Assembly: GCF_010728155.1 (NCBI RefSeq)
Contig: NZ_AP022605.1
Coordinates: 868,001 to 932,000 of the forward strand
Direction: 5' to 3'
Origin: Mycolicibacterium doricum
GTDB lineage: Bacteria; Actinomycetota; Actinomycetes; Mycobacteriales; Mycobacteriaceae
DNA: 64,000 nucleotides
Shown: positions 43,096 through 53,336 of the stretch, in pieces
Numbering within the stretch: position 1 is the stretch's first letter
How the letters are laid out: each line of letters begins with the position of its first letter
Position numbers and translations under genes: made by a program
The notes under the pieces: model-generated
Databases searched by the model: none
The model's input: only the letters and a program-made list of their open reading frames with translations
Told to the model about the DNA's origin: nothing

Positions 43096-46000
43096 CTACT
43101 CAGTGATCTCGGTGATGGTGTAATCGTCGGGCGTGATGCGGTCACCGTCAATTACCGCCTCCGAGTTGCCGTCTGGGAGTTGGCCTTCTGGGAGCCAAAG
43201 GTCATTTGCGCCTGCCTCGTTGCCAGATGGTATGCGCAAGTTGTGGTCGTATGGGTCTGGGATGTCGATGCGAAGTAGCTTGTGTTGGCTCAGGAAGCCT
43301 TCCGGCCAGCCAAGTACTCGTTCCATCGCTCTTGGATCGTCCTTGGTTGCCACCAGCATCGCGTCAACCTCGCTCTTGGCCATGACGAATGAAGTTCCGT
43401 CCCGCTGTGCCAGTCCATACTTCTCGAAGTTGGTCTCGGGCATGAAGCGGGTCGCGCCTTCTCGGAACTTCTCAAGGTGATCGTGAATGTACTCGGGGGA
43501 GAGATACTCTGATGGATCGGGTCTCGTACCCTTCTCCATCGCCAGCAACTCGGCACGCTTCTCGTCGGTCAGTTCGGGTAGTTCGTTTCGCGCATGAGAA
43601 TCCCCCGTTGGCCCCGACTCGACGGAGTTCTCAATAGTGCTGGTCGGTTGATCAGCGGTGCCGGGAGGGGACTGTGTGTCAGCGGACCGGTGAGTCCCAG
43701 TCTCGATCGGTTCGTTACCGCCCACACCATTGTGGCGTGACCCGAACCCTCCAACGTCGCTGCCGTGTCCGGAGCTGTGCCCGTGCCCGAGTGCGCTATC
43801 AGGCCCACCCGTAGGCGATGAAGCCGCTCCATCGGGTCCCGAACTAGGTGGCTTCGTGCTGGCCCACGTGGCTGGGTCGGCTTCATTGCCATCGGCGCTG
43901 GGAGTATTGCCTTCATTTGCGTCGAAGGGCTTCCGTGTCGGTGCATTCTCTGCCGTCGGCCCACTTGCAGAAGGTGACTGCGGCCGAGAGTTTTCCGGCG
44001 ACATCGCTTGTGCTGCTCTAGGTTCAGGCGTCCGTCCCTCAGGTGTCCGAGCGGGCGCGTCAGCACTATGGGTCACGCCTGGGCTGTGCGTCGCCCCCGG
44101 AGCGTGCGGCACCATCGGCGCTATCCCGGCCATCCGTTCGGGCGGTGCGCTGCCATTGCCGGATTCTTGACGGACCGGGTTGCCGTCACTCGATGTATAC
44201 GGCTGTTGCGCAGGACGAGTCGTGTCGGTCGTGCGCTCATGTGTGCCGTGGTTCTCCGCCGCCGGGGAATGCGCGGCGGGCGGACGCGCATCCGAATGTG
44301 CGTTGGACTCGGTGGTGTTCGACGAGCCGTGACCGGGCGCATCACCGGCGTGTCCGCCCGGCGACGGGGCCGTACCGCCATCAAAATGTGTGGTGCCCTC
44401 AGGAATCTGGTTGCTCTCCTGCGTACGCGCATCGGAGGTGCTCGGCGCGTGACTCGGCCCGGAAGGGACATCCCCCGAACCCGCCGGGCTCGACGCCCCC
44501 GGCGAGTGCTGAGCGGCGGGCGGTGCCTGATCACCCGCCGCAGCGGGCGCATAGGTCGGCGCCCACGGATCACTCGGGCTCGGAGTGCTCGGCGCATCAC
44601 TCGGCGTGTCAACCGAACCCGGCCCCGGCGTGGCCGGCGACTGCGGCGGCGGCCCATCCGCGCGTCCCGGTCCGGATTCGGTGGGCCCGGTGGGGGTTGC
44701 CGGCGGGCCAGGCGGCGGACCGTCGCCGCCGTTGGGTGACGTCGGGTTCAGCAGCGATTCAGGGATGGCCGGAGGCCGGGCGGGCGGGCCCGGAAGCCCC
44801 GCGCCGACGCTGTCGAGGTCGGGCGCGACGTCCACCCCTGGTGTGCCGGAGCCCGAACCGAGCCCACGCAACCCGGGGATGCGACCGTTGTGCAGAAGGC
44901 CGCGCGTAGCGCTGAGCCCCTTGGCCAACGTCCCGGTCTTCGACAGTGCGCCACCGGGAACGAACAACGACCCGATGTTGAATGCGGCTTCACCGGCGGC
45001 CCGGCCCGGGTGGTCGCTGGACCACTTGTCCAGCGCGACGAACTCCGCACCCATGTCGGCCAGGACGCCCGGCAACTTCGACGGGTCCTCGGCCACGGAC
45101 ATCACCGTTTCGGCCATGCCCTTCCAGGTGTCGGGATCGGCCATCGCGACGGTGCCCGCCACGGTGTTGATCAATCCCGTCGTCAGACCGACCTGAAAAT
45201 CGGTGTACATCGTGAACGCGTTGGCCAGCGCTCCGCCCACGTCGTCGCCGAGAAGCTCCTCCAAGCGGGGCCGCACCCAGTTCTGCAGCGCCGTCACCGC
45301 GTCGCCGAGAGCGGAGGTGAGTTCCCCCAGCAAGCCGACGACACCTTTCACCTGCTGCTGGAAGTTTTCCAGCACGGTGCCGACGTCACGGGCGACCTCG
45401 CGCAGGATGTCGTCGGCTTCGCCGGTGAAGATGCCCTTCACCATGTCCCATGCGCCGTCCAAGGAGATCCGGTCCAGCAGTCGGCGGATGGCGTCCTGGG
45501 TTTCCTGCACCCCGCCGGCGAAATCGTCGATCAACTGTGCAAGCGCCGAAGCGTTGGTCGACAGGCCCGACACAGCCTGGCTCAACGTGCCGAGGACTTC
45601 GTCGATCTTGCCGCCTTCTTGGATCTGTTGGGCAGCCACCAGGGCTTTCACCGGCGCGACGGCGTCGTCGAAGATCGACAGCCCCTGACCGAGGTTGCGC
45701 CATTGCGCGGCGGTGAGCCGCATCATGCCTGAGTTCCCCGACGGCCACGTCAAGGCTGCACCGGCGAACATGCCGCCGGGGATCACATTCAGGAAGGGCA
45801 CGATCAGATGCCATTTGGACGGCGGGGACACCGTGTTCGAGTCCGGTCCGGTGGCGGCATCGGCGGCCTGGGTCTCACCCGGCGGGCTGCCGACACCGCC
45901 CGTCAGCCCCGATCCGCCGACAGTCGACGCCGCGTCGGCGTTCTTGTAGTTGTGACCGGTCCCCTCGAGCATGAAGCCCACGGACTTGAAGGCGTTCGCC

Positions 46001-46224
46001 GCATCGGCCAGACCGGTCGCGAACTCCTGCGCCTGGTCGCCGTATTTCAACCCGAAGTCCAACCCTGCCGGGTCGGTGCCCGAGGCGATGCCGCCCGACA
46101 CCACAGATCCCAGCGCGTCGGACAGCATGCCGAGTTGCGTTCCGAAAGAACCCAGGTGCTTGCCCGCACCGACCAACGCGTCCGGTTCGACCTCGATTCG
46201 GGTGCCCGCGCCTACTGCTCCCAC
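43096..46224 (-). CDS. CpnT-like type VII secretion polymorphic toxin
   Basis: From GTG 46224 the product has 1042 residues. Residues 1-110 (IEVEPDALVGAGKHLGSFGT) and about 135-480 (FAGAALTWPSGNSGMMRLTA, AQWRNLGQGLSIFDDA) are helical and resemble the N-terminal channel/secretion part of M. tuberculosis CpnT. About 490-880 is a Pro/Gly/Ser/Thr-rich linker. Residues 880-1042 form a distinct end domain (QRDGTSFVMAKSEVDAMLVA, LRIPSGNEAGANDLWLPEGQ). It lacks the TNT NAD-glycohydrolase sequence of CpnT, and I cannot assign it. G+C falls to about 55% in this tip. Two WXG100 genes precede and an immunity candidate follows; the start overlaps the preceding stop. Confidence 0.8.
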   Translation of the reverse strand: MGAVGAGTRIEVEPDALVGAGKHLGSFGTQLGMLSDALGSVVSGGIASGTDPAGLDFGLKYGDQAQEFATGLADAANAFKSVGFMLEGTGHNYKNADAASTVGGSGLTGGVGSPPGETQAADAATGPDSNTVSPPSKWHLIVPFLNVIPGGMFAGAALTWPSGNSGMMRLTAAQWRNLGQGLSIFDDAVAPVKALVAAQQIQEGGKIDEVLGTLSQAVSGLSTNASALAQLIDDFAGGVQETQDAIRRLLDRISLDGAWDMVKGIFTGEADDILREVARDVGTVLENFQQQVKGVVGLLGELTSALGDAVTALQNWVRPRLEELLGDDVGGALANAFTMYTDFQVGLTTGLINTVAGTVAMADPDTWKGMAETVMSVAEDPSKLPGVLADMGAEFVALDKWSSDHPGRAAGEAAFNIGSLFVPGGALSKTGTLAKGLSATRGLLHNGRIPGLRGLGSGSGTPGVDVAPDLDSVGAGLPGPPARPPAIPESLLNPTSPNGGDGPPPGPPATPTGPTESGPGRADGPPPQSPATPGPGSVDTPSDAPSTPSPSDPWAPTYAPAAAGDQAPPAAQHSPGASSPAGSGDVPSGPSHAPSTSDARTQESNQIPEGTTHFDGGTAPSPGGHAGDAPGHGSSNTTESNAHSDARPPAAHSPAAENHGTHERTTDTTRPAQQPYTSSDGNPVRQESGNGSAPPERMAGIAPMVPHAPGATHSPGVTHSADAPARTPEGRTPEPRAAQAMSPENSRPQSPSASGPTAENAPTRKPFDANEGNTPSADGNEADPATWASTKPPSSGPDGAASSPTGGPDSALGHGHSSGHGSDVGGFGSRHNGVGGNEPIETGTHRSADTQSPPGTADQPTSTIENSVESGPTGDSHARNELPELTDEKRAELLAMEKGTRPDPSEYLSPEYIHDHLEKFREGATRFMPETNFEKYGLAQRDGTSFVMAKSEVDAMLVATKDDPRAMERVLGWPEGFLSQHKLLRIDIPDPYDHNLRIPSGNEAGANDLWLPEGQLPDGNSEAVIDGDRITPDDYTITEITE

Positions 46225-46502
46225 ATCCGGCCGTTCTTCTCCACCGCGTCGGCGTAGTTCTGGCGCGCCATATCGGCGATCTTCTGCAGCTGCGCCAGCG
46301 ACTTCTTCATCTGCTCTGCACCGTCCTCCCACTGCTGCTGAGCCTGCGCCTGCGCATCCGAGGCCTCGCCGTGCCAGGTCGCGTGCAACGCGGCCATCGT
46401 CCGGTCGGCCTCCTCCAGACACTCGGCGACGTCGCGTTCGAACTTGCGCATGTGGTCGATCGCCGACTGCATCTGCGAGAAGCTCACCACCAACGGCGTC
46501 AT
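46212..46502 (-). CDS. WXG100 protein (EsxE-like)
   Basis: The 96-residue protein starts MTPLVVSFSQMQSAIDHMRK and has WHG at residues 43-45 between two helices, the WXG100 hallmark. Such proteins form dimers exported by ESX/type VII systems. ATG 46502 overlaps the stop of the upstream WXG100 gene by four bases, and its own stop overlaps the toxin start by 13 bases. It corresponds in place to EsxE in the CpnT operon. Confidence 0.85.
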   Translation of the reverse strand: MTPLVVSFSQMQSAIDHMRKFERDVAECLEEADRTMAALHATWHGEASDAQAQAQQQWEDGAEQMKKSLAQLQKIADMARQNYADAVEKNGRMWEQ

Positions 46503-47230
46503 CGCGGCTGCCCTCCCGGGACGCTCGCTCCCTCGGGCGCCTGCTTTGTCGGCTCGACGGGCGCGGTGGGCCTTGCCGGATCGGCGGGTTGGGCCGAATC
46601 AGCGGGCTGCTCACCGTCCGTCTCATCGTCGGCCTGCTGTGCCAGCTGGACGATCTGTTGGGCGAGGGCGGCGGCCTGTTGGGCCAAACCTCCGGCCGCC
46701 TGCGTGGACTGTCCCGCTGCTCCCTGCACCGCCTGAGCGACCGCCGGAAGGGCCTGGCCGAGTGGCGACATCGCAGCCATCGAAGGCTGAGCGGCGCCGG
46801 TCGGCTCCTCCAGGTTCATCTGCTGGGCCAGCTCGGCGACACCGCTGTGACCGCCGGTGCTCTGCCAGGCGGAGCCCGTGCGTCCGGTGCTGCCGCCGCC
46901 CCCAGCGGGCGTGCCCGTGCCCGAAGGCTGCATGGAAGAACCGAGTGCTCCGGCGGCCTGCTCGTCGGTCTTGGCGTACTCCTTGCCCGCCACCGTGAGC
47001 CACTGCGACATCGTCTGCAGGCCACGCACGACCTGCCCGGCCCCGGAGTGCCACTTGTCCCATTCCGTCCCGAAGGCCGACGCCGCGCCGCCCGTCCACC
47101 CGGAACCGAGCAACTGCCCGACCTCCAGGTCCACCCCGGACAACCCGTCCTGCAGGCGCTGCCCGGCTTCCGCCAGACGCGCCGCTGCCGAATTCAGCTC
47201 GGATGCGACGACTTCGACCGATTGCCCCAC
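46499..47230 (-). CDS. Extended WXG100 protein (EsxF-like)
   Basis: The 243-residue product starts MGQSVEVVASELNSAAARLA. WTG at residues 45-47 and YAKTD at 85-89 (the YxxxD/E secretion signal of type VII substrates) mark a WXG100 fold in the first 95 residues. A Gly/Ser/Gln/Ala-rich extension follows, ending with a Pro/Ala/Thr-rich tail. EsxF in M. tuberculosis is about 100 residues, so the extension is a clear difference. It is the first gene of the toxin operon. Confidence 0.82.
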   Translation of the reverse strand: MGQSVEVVASELNSAAARLAEAGQRLQDGLSGVDLEVGQLLGSGWTGGAASAFGTEWDKWHSGAGQVVRGLQTMSQWLTVAGKEYAKTDEQAAGALGSSMQPSGTGTPAGGGGSTGRTGSAWQSTGGHSGVAELAQQMNLEEPTGAAQPSMAAMSPLGQALPAVAQAVQGAAGQSTQAAGGLAQQAAALAQQIVQLAQQADDETDGEQPADSAQPADPARPTAPVEPTKQAPEGASVPGGQPR

Positions 47231-47446
47231 TCGGCGAACCTCCAGTCAGTAGGCGGTTGACTCGACGCATGACGGATCCCGCGACGATGCGGTGACGAGA
47301 CGGGATGCCCGGCGGCGACGGACACAGCTCCGTCGACAGCAAACTCCCGGCAAGCTGAGTAGAGCGTAACCGGGCTCGCGGCGGGTCGGTCGCACCAGTT
47401 TGTCCCTGCGCCGGAACCGGCGGTCGCACATGGTTAGGCTCGCCGT

Positions 47447-48076
47447 GTGCTCATCGCGATCGAGGGTGTCGACGGCGCCGGCAAGCGGACACTGACCAAT
47501 GGCATTCGGTCGGCGTTCGAGGGGACCGGTCGTTCGGTGGCGACGCTCGCCTTTCCGCGCTACCACCGCTCGGTGACCGCCGACCTGGCGGCAGAGGCCC
47601 TGCATGGCGGCCACGGTGACCTCGCGGAATCGGTATACGCGATGGCGGTGCTGTTCGCGCTGGACCGTGCCGACGCCCGCGACGAGATCGACCACCTGAC
47701 CGCGGCCTACGACGTGGCGATCCTCGACCGTTACGTCGCCTCCAATGCCGCCTACAGCGCCGCACGCCTGCACCAGCGAAGTGATGGGGAGGTGGTCGAG
47801 TGGGTGTGCGCTCTCGAGTACGACCGGTTGAGGTTGCCGCGCGCCGACTGGCAGATTTTCCTCGACGTGCCGACGGAGCTCGCCGCCGAGCGTGCCGGAC
47901 GCCGTGAGGCCCAGGAATCCGACCGGACACGCGACGCCTACGAGCGCGACGACGCTCTGCAGCGGCGCACCGGCGAGGTCTATCGCGAGCTCGCCGCGGT
48001 TGACTGGTGCGGCCGCTGGATCGTCACGGGTGCCGACGTCGACGCCCTGGCGCTGACCGCGGAGCTCACCGGCTGA
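47447..48076 (+). CDS. tmk: Thymidylate kinase
   Basis: The 209-residue enzyme has the P-loop IEGVDGAGKRTLTNGIRSAF at its start, the DRY-like ILDRYVASNAAYSAARLHQR and the lid DVPTELAAERAGRREAQESD. It phosphorylates dTMP to dTDP. GTG 47447 is the start. It precedes mtrA as in M. tuberculosis. Confidence 0.94.
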   Translation: MLIAIEGVDGAGKRTLTNGIRSAFEGTGRSVATLAFPRYHRSVTADLAAEALHGGHGDLAESVYAMAVLFALDRADARDEIDHLTAAYDVAILDRYVASNAAYSAARLHQRSDGEVVEWVCALEYDRLRLPRADWQIFLDVPTELAAERAGRREAQESDRTRDAYERDDALQRRTGEVYRELAAVDWCGRWIVTGADVDALALTAELTG

Positions 48077-48135
48077 GCGGCGACAGGAGAAACGCCCTGC
48101 GTGGTAGCCGGGTTTTACCGCGATCTGGTGACACC

Positions 48136-48822
48136 ATGGACACCATGAGGCAAAGGATTCTGGTCGTCGACGACGATCCCTCGCTGGCCGAGATGCTGAC
48201 GATCGTGCTGCGCGGGGAAGGATTCGACACCGCCGTCGTCGGCGACGGCACCCAGGCGCTCGGCGCCGTACGCGAACTCCGCCCGGATCTGGTGTTGCTG
48301 GATTTGATGCTGCCCGGCATGAACGGCATCGACGTATGCCGCGTGCTGCGCGCGGATTCCGGTGTGCCGATCGTCATGCTCACCGCGAAGACCGACACCG
48401 TCGACGTCGTCCTGGGACTGGAATCCGGGGCCGACGACTACGTGATGAAACCCTTCAAACCGAAGGAATTGGTGGCCCGCGTGCGGGCGCGGTTGCGCCG
48501 CAACGAGGACGAGCCGGCGGAGTTGCTGTCGATCGGCGACGTGGAAATCGACGTACCCGCGCACAAGGTGACCCGGCAGGGCGAGCAGATTTCGCTGACC
48601 CCGCTGGAGTTCGACCTGCTGGTGGCGCTGGCACGCAAACCACGCCAGGTGTTTACTCGTGATGTGCTGCTCGAACAGGTGTGGGGATACCGTCACCCCG
48701 CTGACACCCGTTTGGTGAACGTGCATGTCCAGCGGTTGCGGGCCAAAGTCGAGAAAGACCCGGAGAACCCCCAGGTGGTGTTGACCGTTCGAGGAGTGGG
48801 ATACAAGGCCGGACCCCCGTGA
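48136..48822 (+). CDS. mtrA: Response regulator MtrA
   Basis: The 228-residue product is nearly identical to mycobacterial MtrA: receiver domain with [20 protein letters not shown], phospho-acceptor Asp in [20 protein letters not shown] and Lys in [20 protein letters not shown], then a winged-helix OmpR domain ending [20 protein letters not shown]. MtrA is essential and controls division, DnaA/oriC and wall genes. ATG 48136 matches the family; a second ATG lies three codons on. Confidence 0.96.
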   Translation: MDTMRQRILVVDDDPSLAEMLTIVLRGEGFDTAVVGDGTQALGAVRELRPDLVLLDLMLPGMNGIDVCRVLRADSGVPIVMLTAKTDTVDVVLGLESGADDYVMKPFKPKELVARVRARLRRNEDEPAELLSIGDVEIDVPAHKVTRQGEQISLTPLEFDLLVALARKPRQVFTRDVLLEQVWGYRHPADTRLVNVHVQRLRAKVEKDPENPQVVLTVRGVGYKAGPP

Positions 48823-48844
48823 TGTTCACCGCTCGGCGACGGCC

Positions 48845-50503
48845 GTGATCTGGGGAGCGAGACGCCGCATCCGGGGCGGCTTCTGGCGGTCGGGACCCCT
48901 GATCCGCGGCCTCGGGGCACTCGGGCGGGCCCTGGTCCTGGTGTGGCGCCGCTCGCTGCAGTTGCGGGTGGTCAGCCTGACGCTGGGGCTCTCGCTCGCC
49001 GTGATCATGGCGCTCGGTTTCGTGCTGACCAGTCAGATCACCGACCGCATCCTCGAGGTCAAGGTCAGAGCCGCCACCGAGCAGATCGAACAAGCCCGCA
49101 ACACCGTGGGCGACATCGTGGGTGGCGAGGAATCGCGCTCCCTCGACAGCAGCCTGCAGTTGGCGAGGAACACGCTGATCGACCGCAAGGCCGACGCGGG
49201 GAGCGGACTGGCCGGCGCGTATGACGCGGTGCTCGTCGTTCCCGGCGACGGCCCCCGTGCGGCGACCGCGGCCGGACCGGTCAGCCAAATCCCGGAGGCA
49301 TTACGCGACTTCGTCAAAGCCGGACAGGTGAGCTACCAGTACTCCACCGTGCAGGCCGACGGCTTCTCCGGCCCGGCACTGATCGTCGGCAGCCCCACGT
49401 CGTCGGAGGTGACCAACCTCGAGCTCTACCTGATCTTTCCGTTGAACAACGAAGAGTCGACGATCACGCTGGTGCGCGGGACGATGGCTACCGGCGGCGT
49501 CGTCCTGCTTGGCTTGCTGGCCGCGATCGCACTGCTGGTCGCGCGGCAGATCGTGCTGCCGGTGCGGTCGGCGTCGCGGATCGCCGAGCGATTCGCCGAG
49601 GGCCACCTGTCCGAACGCATGCCGGTACGCGGCGAGGACGACATGGCCCGCCTGGCAGTGTCGTTCAACGACATGGCCGAGAGCCTGCAACGCCAGATCA
49701 CCCAGCTCGAGGAGTTCGGTAATCTGCAGCGCCGCTTCACCTCCGACGTCTCCCATGAACTGCGGACGCCGTTGACCACGGTGCGTATGGCCGCCGACCT
49801 GATCCACGACCACAGCGACGACCTCGCGCCCGCCCTGCGGCGGTCCACCGAGCTGATGGTCAGCGAGCTCGACCGGTTCGAGACGCTGCTCAGCGATCTG
49901 CTGGAGATCTCCCGCCACGACGCCGGGGTCGCCGAACTGTCGGTCGAGTCGGTGGACCTGCGCAGCACGGTGCGAAGCGCGCTAGACAACGTCGGCCACC
50001 TCGCCCAGGAAGCCGAGATCGAGTTGATCGTCGACCAGCCCGCCGAGGAGGTCATCGCCGAGGTGGATCCCCGGCGAGTCGAACGCATCCTGCGCAACCT
50101 CATCGCCAACGCGATCGACCACGCCGAACACAAGCCGGTGCGGATCCGGATGGCCGCCGACGAGGACACCGTTGCTGTGACGGTGCGCGACCACGGTGTC
50201 GGGTTACGGCCTGGGGAGGAGAAGTTGGTGTTCAGTCGGTTCTGGCGGTCAGATCCGTCCCGGGTACGCCGTTCCGGCGGAACGGGACTCGGGTTGGCGA
50301 TCAGCATCGAGGACGCCCGGCTGCATCAAGGCCGCCTCGAGGCATGGGGGGAGCCCGGCAACGGGGCCTGCTTCCGGCTGACGCTGCCGCTGGTCCGCGG
50401 TCACAAGGTGACGACGAGTCCGTTGCCGCTCAAACCGGTTCATCCCGACCGAAACGCGCGCCACGCTGGGCGTGAGCGCCAACCGGCAGGGGAGACGGTA
50501 TGA
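48845..50503 (+). CDS. mtrB: Sensor histidine kinase MtrB
   Basis: The 552-residue kinase has two membrane helices (about residues 45-65 and 210-235) around an extracytoplasmic domain, a HAMP segment ([20 protein letters not shown]), the phospho-His box [20 protein letters not shown] and the ATP-binding N, G1 and G2 boxes ([37 protein letters not shown]). It phosphorylates MtrA. GTG 48845 starts 23 bases after mtrA; its stop overlaps lpqB by four bases. Confidence 0.95.
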   Translation: MIWGARRRIRGGFWRSGPLIRGLGALGRALVLVWRRSLQLRVVSLTLGLSLAVIMALGFVLTSQITDRILEVKVRAATEQIEQARNTVGDIVGGEESRSLDSSLQLARNTLIDRKADAGSGLAGAYDAVLVVPGDGPRAATAAGPVSQIPEALRDFVKAGQVSYQYSTVQADGFSGPALIVGSPTSSEVTNLELYLIFPLNNEESTITLVRGTMATGGVVLLGLLAAIALLVARQIVLPVRSASRIAERFAEGHLSERMPVRGEDDMARLAVSFNDMAESLQRQITQLEEFGNLQRRFTSDVSHELRTPLTTVRMAADLIHDHSDDLAPALRRSTELMVSELDRFETLLSDLLEISRHDAGVAELSVESVDLRSTVRSALDNVGHLAQEAEIELIVDQPAEEVIAEVDPRRVERILRNLIANAIDHAEHKPVRIRMAADEDTVAVTVRDHGVGLRPGEEKLVFSRFWRSDPSRVRRSGGTGLGLAISIEDARLHQGRLEAWGEPGNGACFRLTLPLVRGHKVTTSPLPLKPVHPDRNARHAGRERQPAGETV

Positions 50504-52263
50504 ACCGCCTGTGGGCGGTGGTGTGGCTGCTGGTGCTCGTAGTGGCCGCTTCGGGATGCGCGGGAGTGCCGAACTCCTCGGCCCCCCAGGCGATCGGGAC
50601 CGTCGACCGTCCTGCACCGCCGAGCCTGCCCGAACCGACGCCGGGCATGGATCCGGACGTGCTGCTGCGCGAATTCCTCAAAGCCACCGCCGATCCAGCG
50701 AATCGACACCTGGCGGCGCGCCAGTTCCTCACGGATTCGGCGTCGCAATCTTGGGACGACGCCGGCAGCGCCCTGCTGATCGACCGGGTGGTGTTCGTCG
50801 AGACCCGCGAGCCCGAACGCGTCTCGGTGACGATGCGCGCCGACCTCCTCGGGTCGCTGTCGGATATGGGCGTGTTCGAGACCGGTGAGGGTGCGTTGCC
50901 GGACCCCGGCCCGATCGAGCTGGCGAAGACCCCGGACGGGTGGCGCATCGACAGGTTGCCCAACGGTGTCTTTCTCGACTGGCAGCAGTTCCAGTCCACC
51001 TACAAACGCAACACGCTCTATTTCGTGGACCCGACCGGCACCACCGTCGTCCCCGACCCGCGCTATGTGGCGGTGTCGGACACCGACCAGTTGGCCACCG
51101 AACTGGTCTCCAAACTGATCTCCGGTCCACGACCTGAGATGGCCAACACCGTCCGCAATCTGCTGGGCTCGCCGTTGGCGTTGCGCGGACCGGTCACCCG
51201 CGCCGACGGCGGAAAGACCGGCGTGGGACGCGGGTACGGCGGCGCCCGCATCGACCTGGAGAACCTCTCGACGACCGATCCGCACAGCAGGCAACTGCTT
51301 GCTGCCCAGATCATCTGGACCCTCGATCGGGCGGGCATCAACGGGCCGTATGTGATCAACGCCGACGGCGCGCCGCTCGACGACCGCTTCACCGACGGTT
51401 GGGAGACCTCCGACGTCGCGGCCACCGATCCGGGAGCGTTCGCGGGCGCCGCGGCCGGGCTGCACGCTTTGGTGGGTGGTTCGCTGGTGTCGTTGGATGG
51501 CCAGCGGGCCCCGCTGGTGCCCGGATCGTTCGGGCAGGCGCCCAATCAGGCGTCCGCGGCGTTGTCGCGCAGCGGTCAGGACGCGGCCTCGGTGGTCGTG
51601 CTGCGGTCTGGCGCCCCCGACATGCAATCGACACTGTGGATCGGGCCGCTCGGCGGGCGAGCGGGCCAGGCACTGGAGGGCAGGAGTCTGTCACGGCCGA
51701 GCTGGTCGCTCGACGACGCCGTGTGGGTGGTGGTCGACGGAGCCAACGTCGTGCGGGTGATCCAGGACGCGTCCGGTCAGCCGGCGCGGATCCCGGTCGA
51801 CGCCGGACCCGTGGCGCTGAAGTTCCCCGGTACGATCACCGAACTGCAGCTGTCCCGCGACGGAACGCGGGCGGCCATGGTGATCGCGGGGCAGGTCATC
51901 CTCGCATCGGTGGAGCAGACGCAGAGCGGGCAGTACGCCCTGACCTACCCGCGGCGCCTCGGCTTCGGGCTGGGCGAGACGGTGGTGTCGCTGTCCTGGC
52001 GCACCGGCGACGACATCGTGGTCAGCCGCAGCGATCCGCAGCATCCGGTGTCCTACGTGAACCTCGACGGTGTGAACTCTGACGGGCCAAGCCGCAACCT
52101 CGCCATGCCGGTGACCACGGTCGCGGCCAACCCGTCGACGGTGTACGTAGCCGACGCGCGTGGAGTGGTCCAGTTGTCGCCCTCGACCGCCGAGGGGGAC
52201 CTCACCTGGACCGAGGTCGGTCCGCTCATGGTCCCCGGTACGGTTCCGGTGCTCCCGGGCTGA
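50500..52263 (+). CDS. lpqB: Lipoprotein LpqB
   Basis: The 587-residue protein has a lipoprotein signal peptide, with lipobox VVAASGC and acylated Cys20. A GerMN-like domain and a beta-propeller follow. LpqB binds the extracytoplasmic part of MtrB and modulates MtrAB signalling. Its ATG overlaps the mtrB stop (ATGA), keeping the usual mtrA-mtrB-lpqB operon. Confidence 0.95.
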   Translation: MNRLWAVVWLLVLVVAASGCAGVPNSSAPQAIGTVDRPAPPSLPEPTPGMDPDVLLREFLKATADPANRHLAARQFLTDSASQSWDDAGSALLIDRVVFVETREPERVSVTMRADLLGSLSDMGVFETGEGALPDPGPIELAKTPDGWRIDRLPNGVFLDWQQFQSTYKRNTLYFVDPTGTTVVPDPRYVAVSDTDQLATELVSKLISGPRPEMANTVRNLLGSPLALRGPVTRADGGKTGVGRGYGGARIDLENLSTTDPHSRQLLAAQIIWTLDRAGINGPYVINADGAPLDDRFTDGWETSDVAATDPGAFAGAAAGLHALVGGSLVSLDGQRAPLVPGSFGQAPNQASAALSRSGQDAASVVVLRSGAPDMQSTLWIGPLGGRAGQALEGRSLSRPSWSLDDAVWVVVDGANVVRVIQDASGQPARIPVDAGPVALKFPGTITELQLSRDGTRAAMVIAGQVILASVEQTQSGQYALTYPRRLGFGLGETVVSLSWRTGDDIVVSRSDPQHPVSYVNLDGVNSDGPSRNLAMPVTTVAANPSTVYVADARGVVQLSPSTAEGDLTWTEVGPLMVPGTVPVLPG

Positions 52264-52423
52264 CCACCCTCAGAGGCGCAGCGTCGAGGTGACCCCCGGG
52301 ATGCGCCCGTCCTCGGAACGCATCGACGAACAGTCGGTGGGTCATGGTTTCATCCAACCCTCCCGGATCGGCGCACCGGGTTGCGGGATGGCGACTGTCA
52401 CAGCCTGCGCCGACACTACGGGA

Positions 52424-53038
52424 ATGCTCGACCTCGTCCTCCCGCTCGAATGCGGCGGCTGCGGTCTGCCGTCGACACGGTGGTGTGAGCAGTGTGCCGC
52501 GGCGCTGACGGTCAGGGCTGACCAACCACATCTGGCCAGCCCGCGGCTCGATCCCGGGGTTCCCGTGTTCTCGCTCGGCCGCTACGCCGGACCGCGTCGA
52601 CGCGCGATTCTCGGCCTCAAGGAACGCGGCCGCACGGATCTGATCGCCCCACTGGCCCGCGCCTTGGGGGAGGGGATCGCGCACCTGGAGACCTGGGGCA
52701 TCCTCGATCGGTCCGTCACCCTGGTCCCCGCACCCACCCGCCGGATCGCGGCCCGCCGTCGGGGAGGTGACCCGGTGACCGGGATGGCGCGCGCCGCCTG
52801 GCCCGACGTCGTGCAGGCGCTGCGGTCGAGGGCCTTCGCCCGGGATTCGGTGGGCCTCTCGGTACCGGATCGGCAGCGCAATGTGGCCAACCGGGTGCGG
52901 CTCGTCCGGCCGGTCTACGGGCCTGTCGTGCTCTTCGACGACATCATCACCACCGGCGCCACTGCCACGGAATCGGTGCGTGTCTTGCAAACCGCCGGGG
53001 CCGCGGTGCTGGCCGTCCTCACCCTCGCCAACGCCTGA
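52424..53038 (+). CDS. ComF-family phosphoribosyltransferase-like protein (Rv3242c type)
   Basis: From ATG 52424 (MLDLVLPLECGGCGLPSTRW) the product has 204 residues: an N-terminal zinc site (CGGCG, CEQC), PAPTRRIAARRRGGDPVTGM and the PRPP-binding loop VVLFDDIITTGATATESVRV. ComF homologues are linked to DNA uptake or repair in other bacteria; the role in mycobacteria is not established. An in-frame ATG at 52388 would add 12 residues. Confidence 0.87.
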   Translation: MLDLVLPLECGGCGLPSTRWCEQCAAALTVRADQPHLASPRLDPGVPVFSLGRYAGPRRRAILGLKERGRTDLIAPLARALGEGIAHLETWGILDRSVTLVPAPTRRIAARRRGGDPVTGMARAAWPDVVQALRSRAFARDSVGLSVPDRQRNVANRVRLVRPVYGPVVLFDDIITTGATATESVRVLQTAGAAVLAVLTLANA

Positions 53039-53336
53039 TCGACGGGCCGCCGCGTCGCCGCGGGGTCGAAGCGCTGTGAAGAACAGGAAACAGTCTCGGG
53101 AACCACTGGCCGACCGGGTGAACAACGACTACCGTCAGCCTTAACCATCCGTGAATTCACGGCCGGCGCTCAGAATGACGCGCCACTTCGCCCCACAACG
53201 GTAGGAGGTGAGAGTCGACACCTTGCGCCGGTGGGCTGCGGCAGATTTCTCACGTATGCAACTCTGCCGGCGCGTTTCGTGACCACCCCCGGCACGCACC
53301 TTGCGTGTGACGCGAAAGAGAAACGAGTTGCCAAGT
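53039..53336. other. Intergenic region upstream of hpf
   Basis: About 298 bases without a supported gene. AGGAGGTGAGAGTCG near 53203 looks like a ribosome site but no frame worth calling follows. The hpf promoter should lie here; I see no clear -35/-10 pair. Confidence 0.5.

Noticed and set aside
43096..43587. Calling the toxin tip a TNT NAD-glycohydrolase or an ADP-ribosyltransferase
   Set aside because: TNT motifs are absent and the faint similarity to ADP-ribosyltransferases (RDGTSF) is too short to rely on.
43096..46626. Starting the toxin at 46626 (1176 codons)
   Set aside because: That frame runs through the whole WXG100 gene; GTG 46224 fits coupling and the CpnT-like start.
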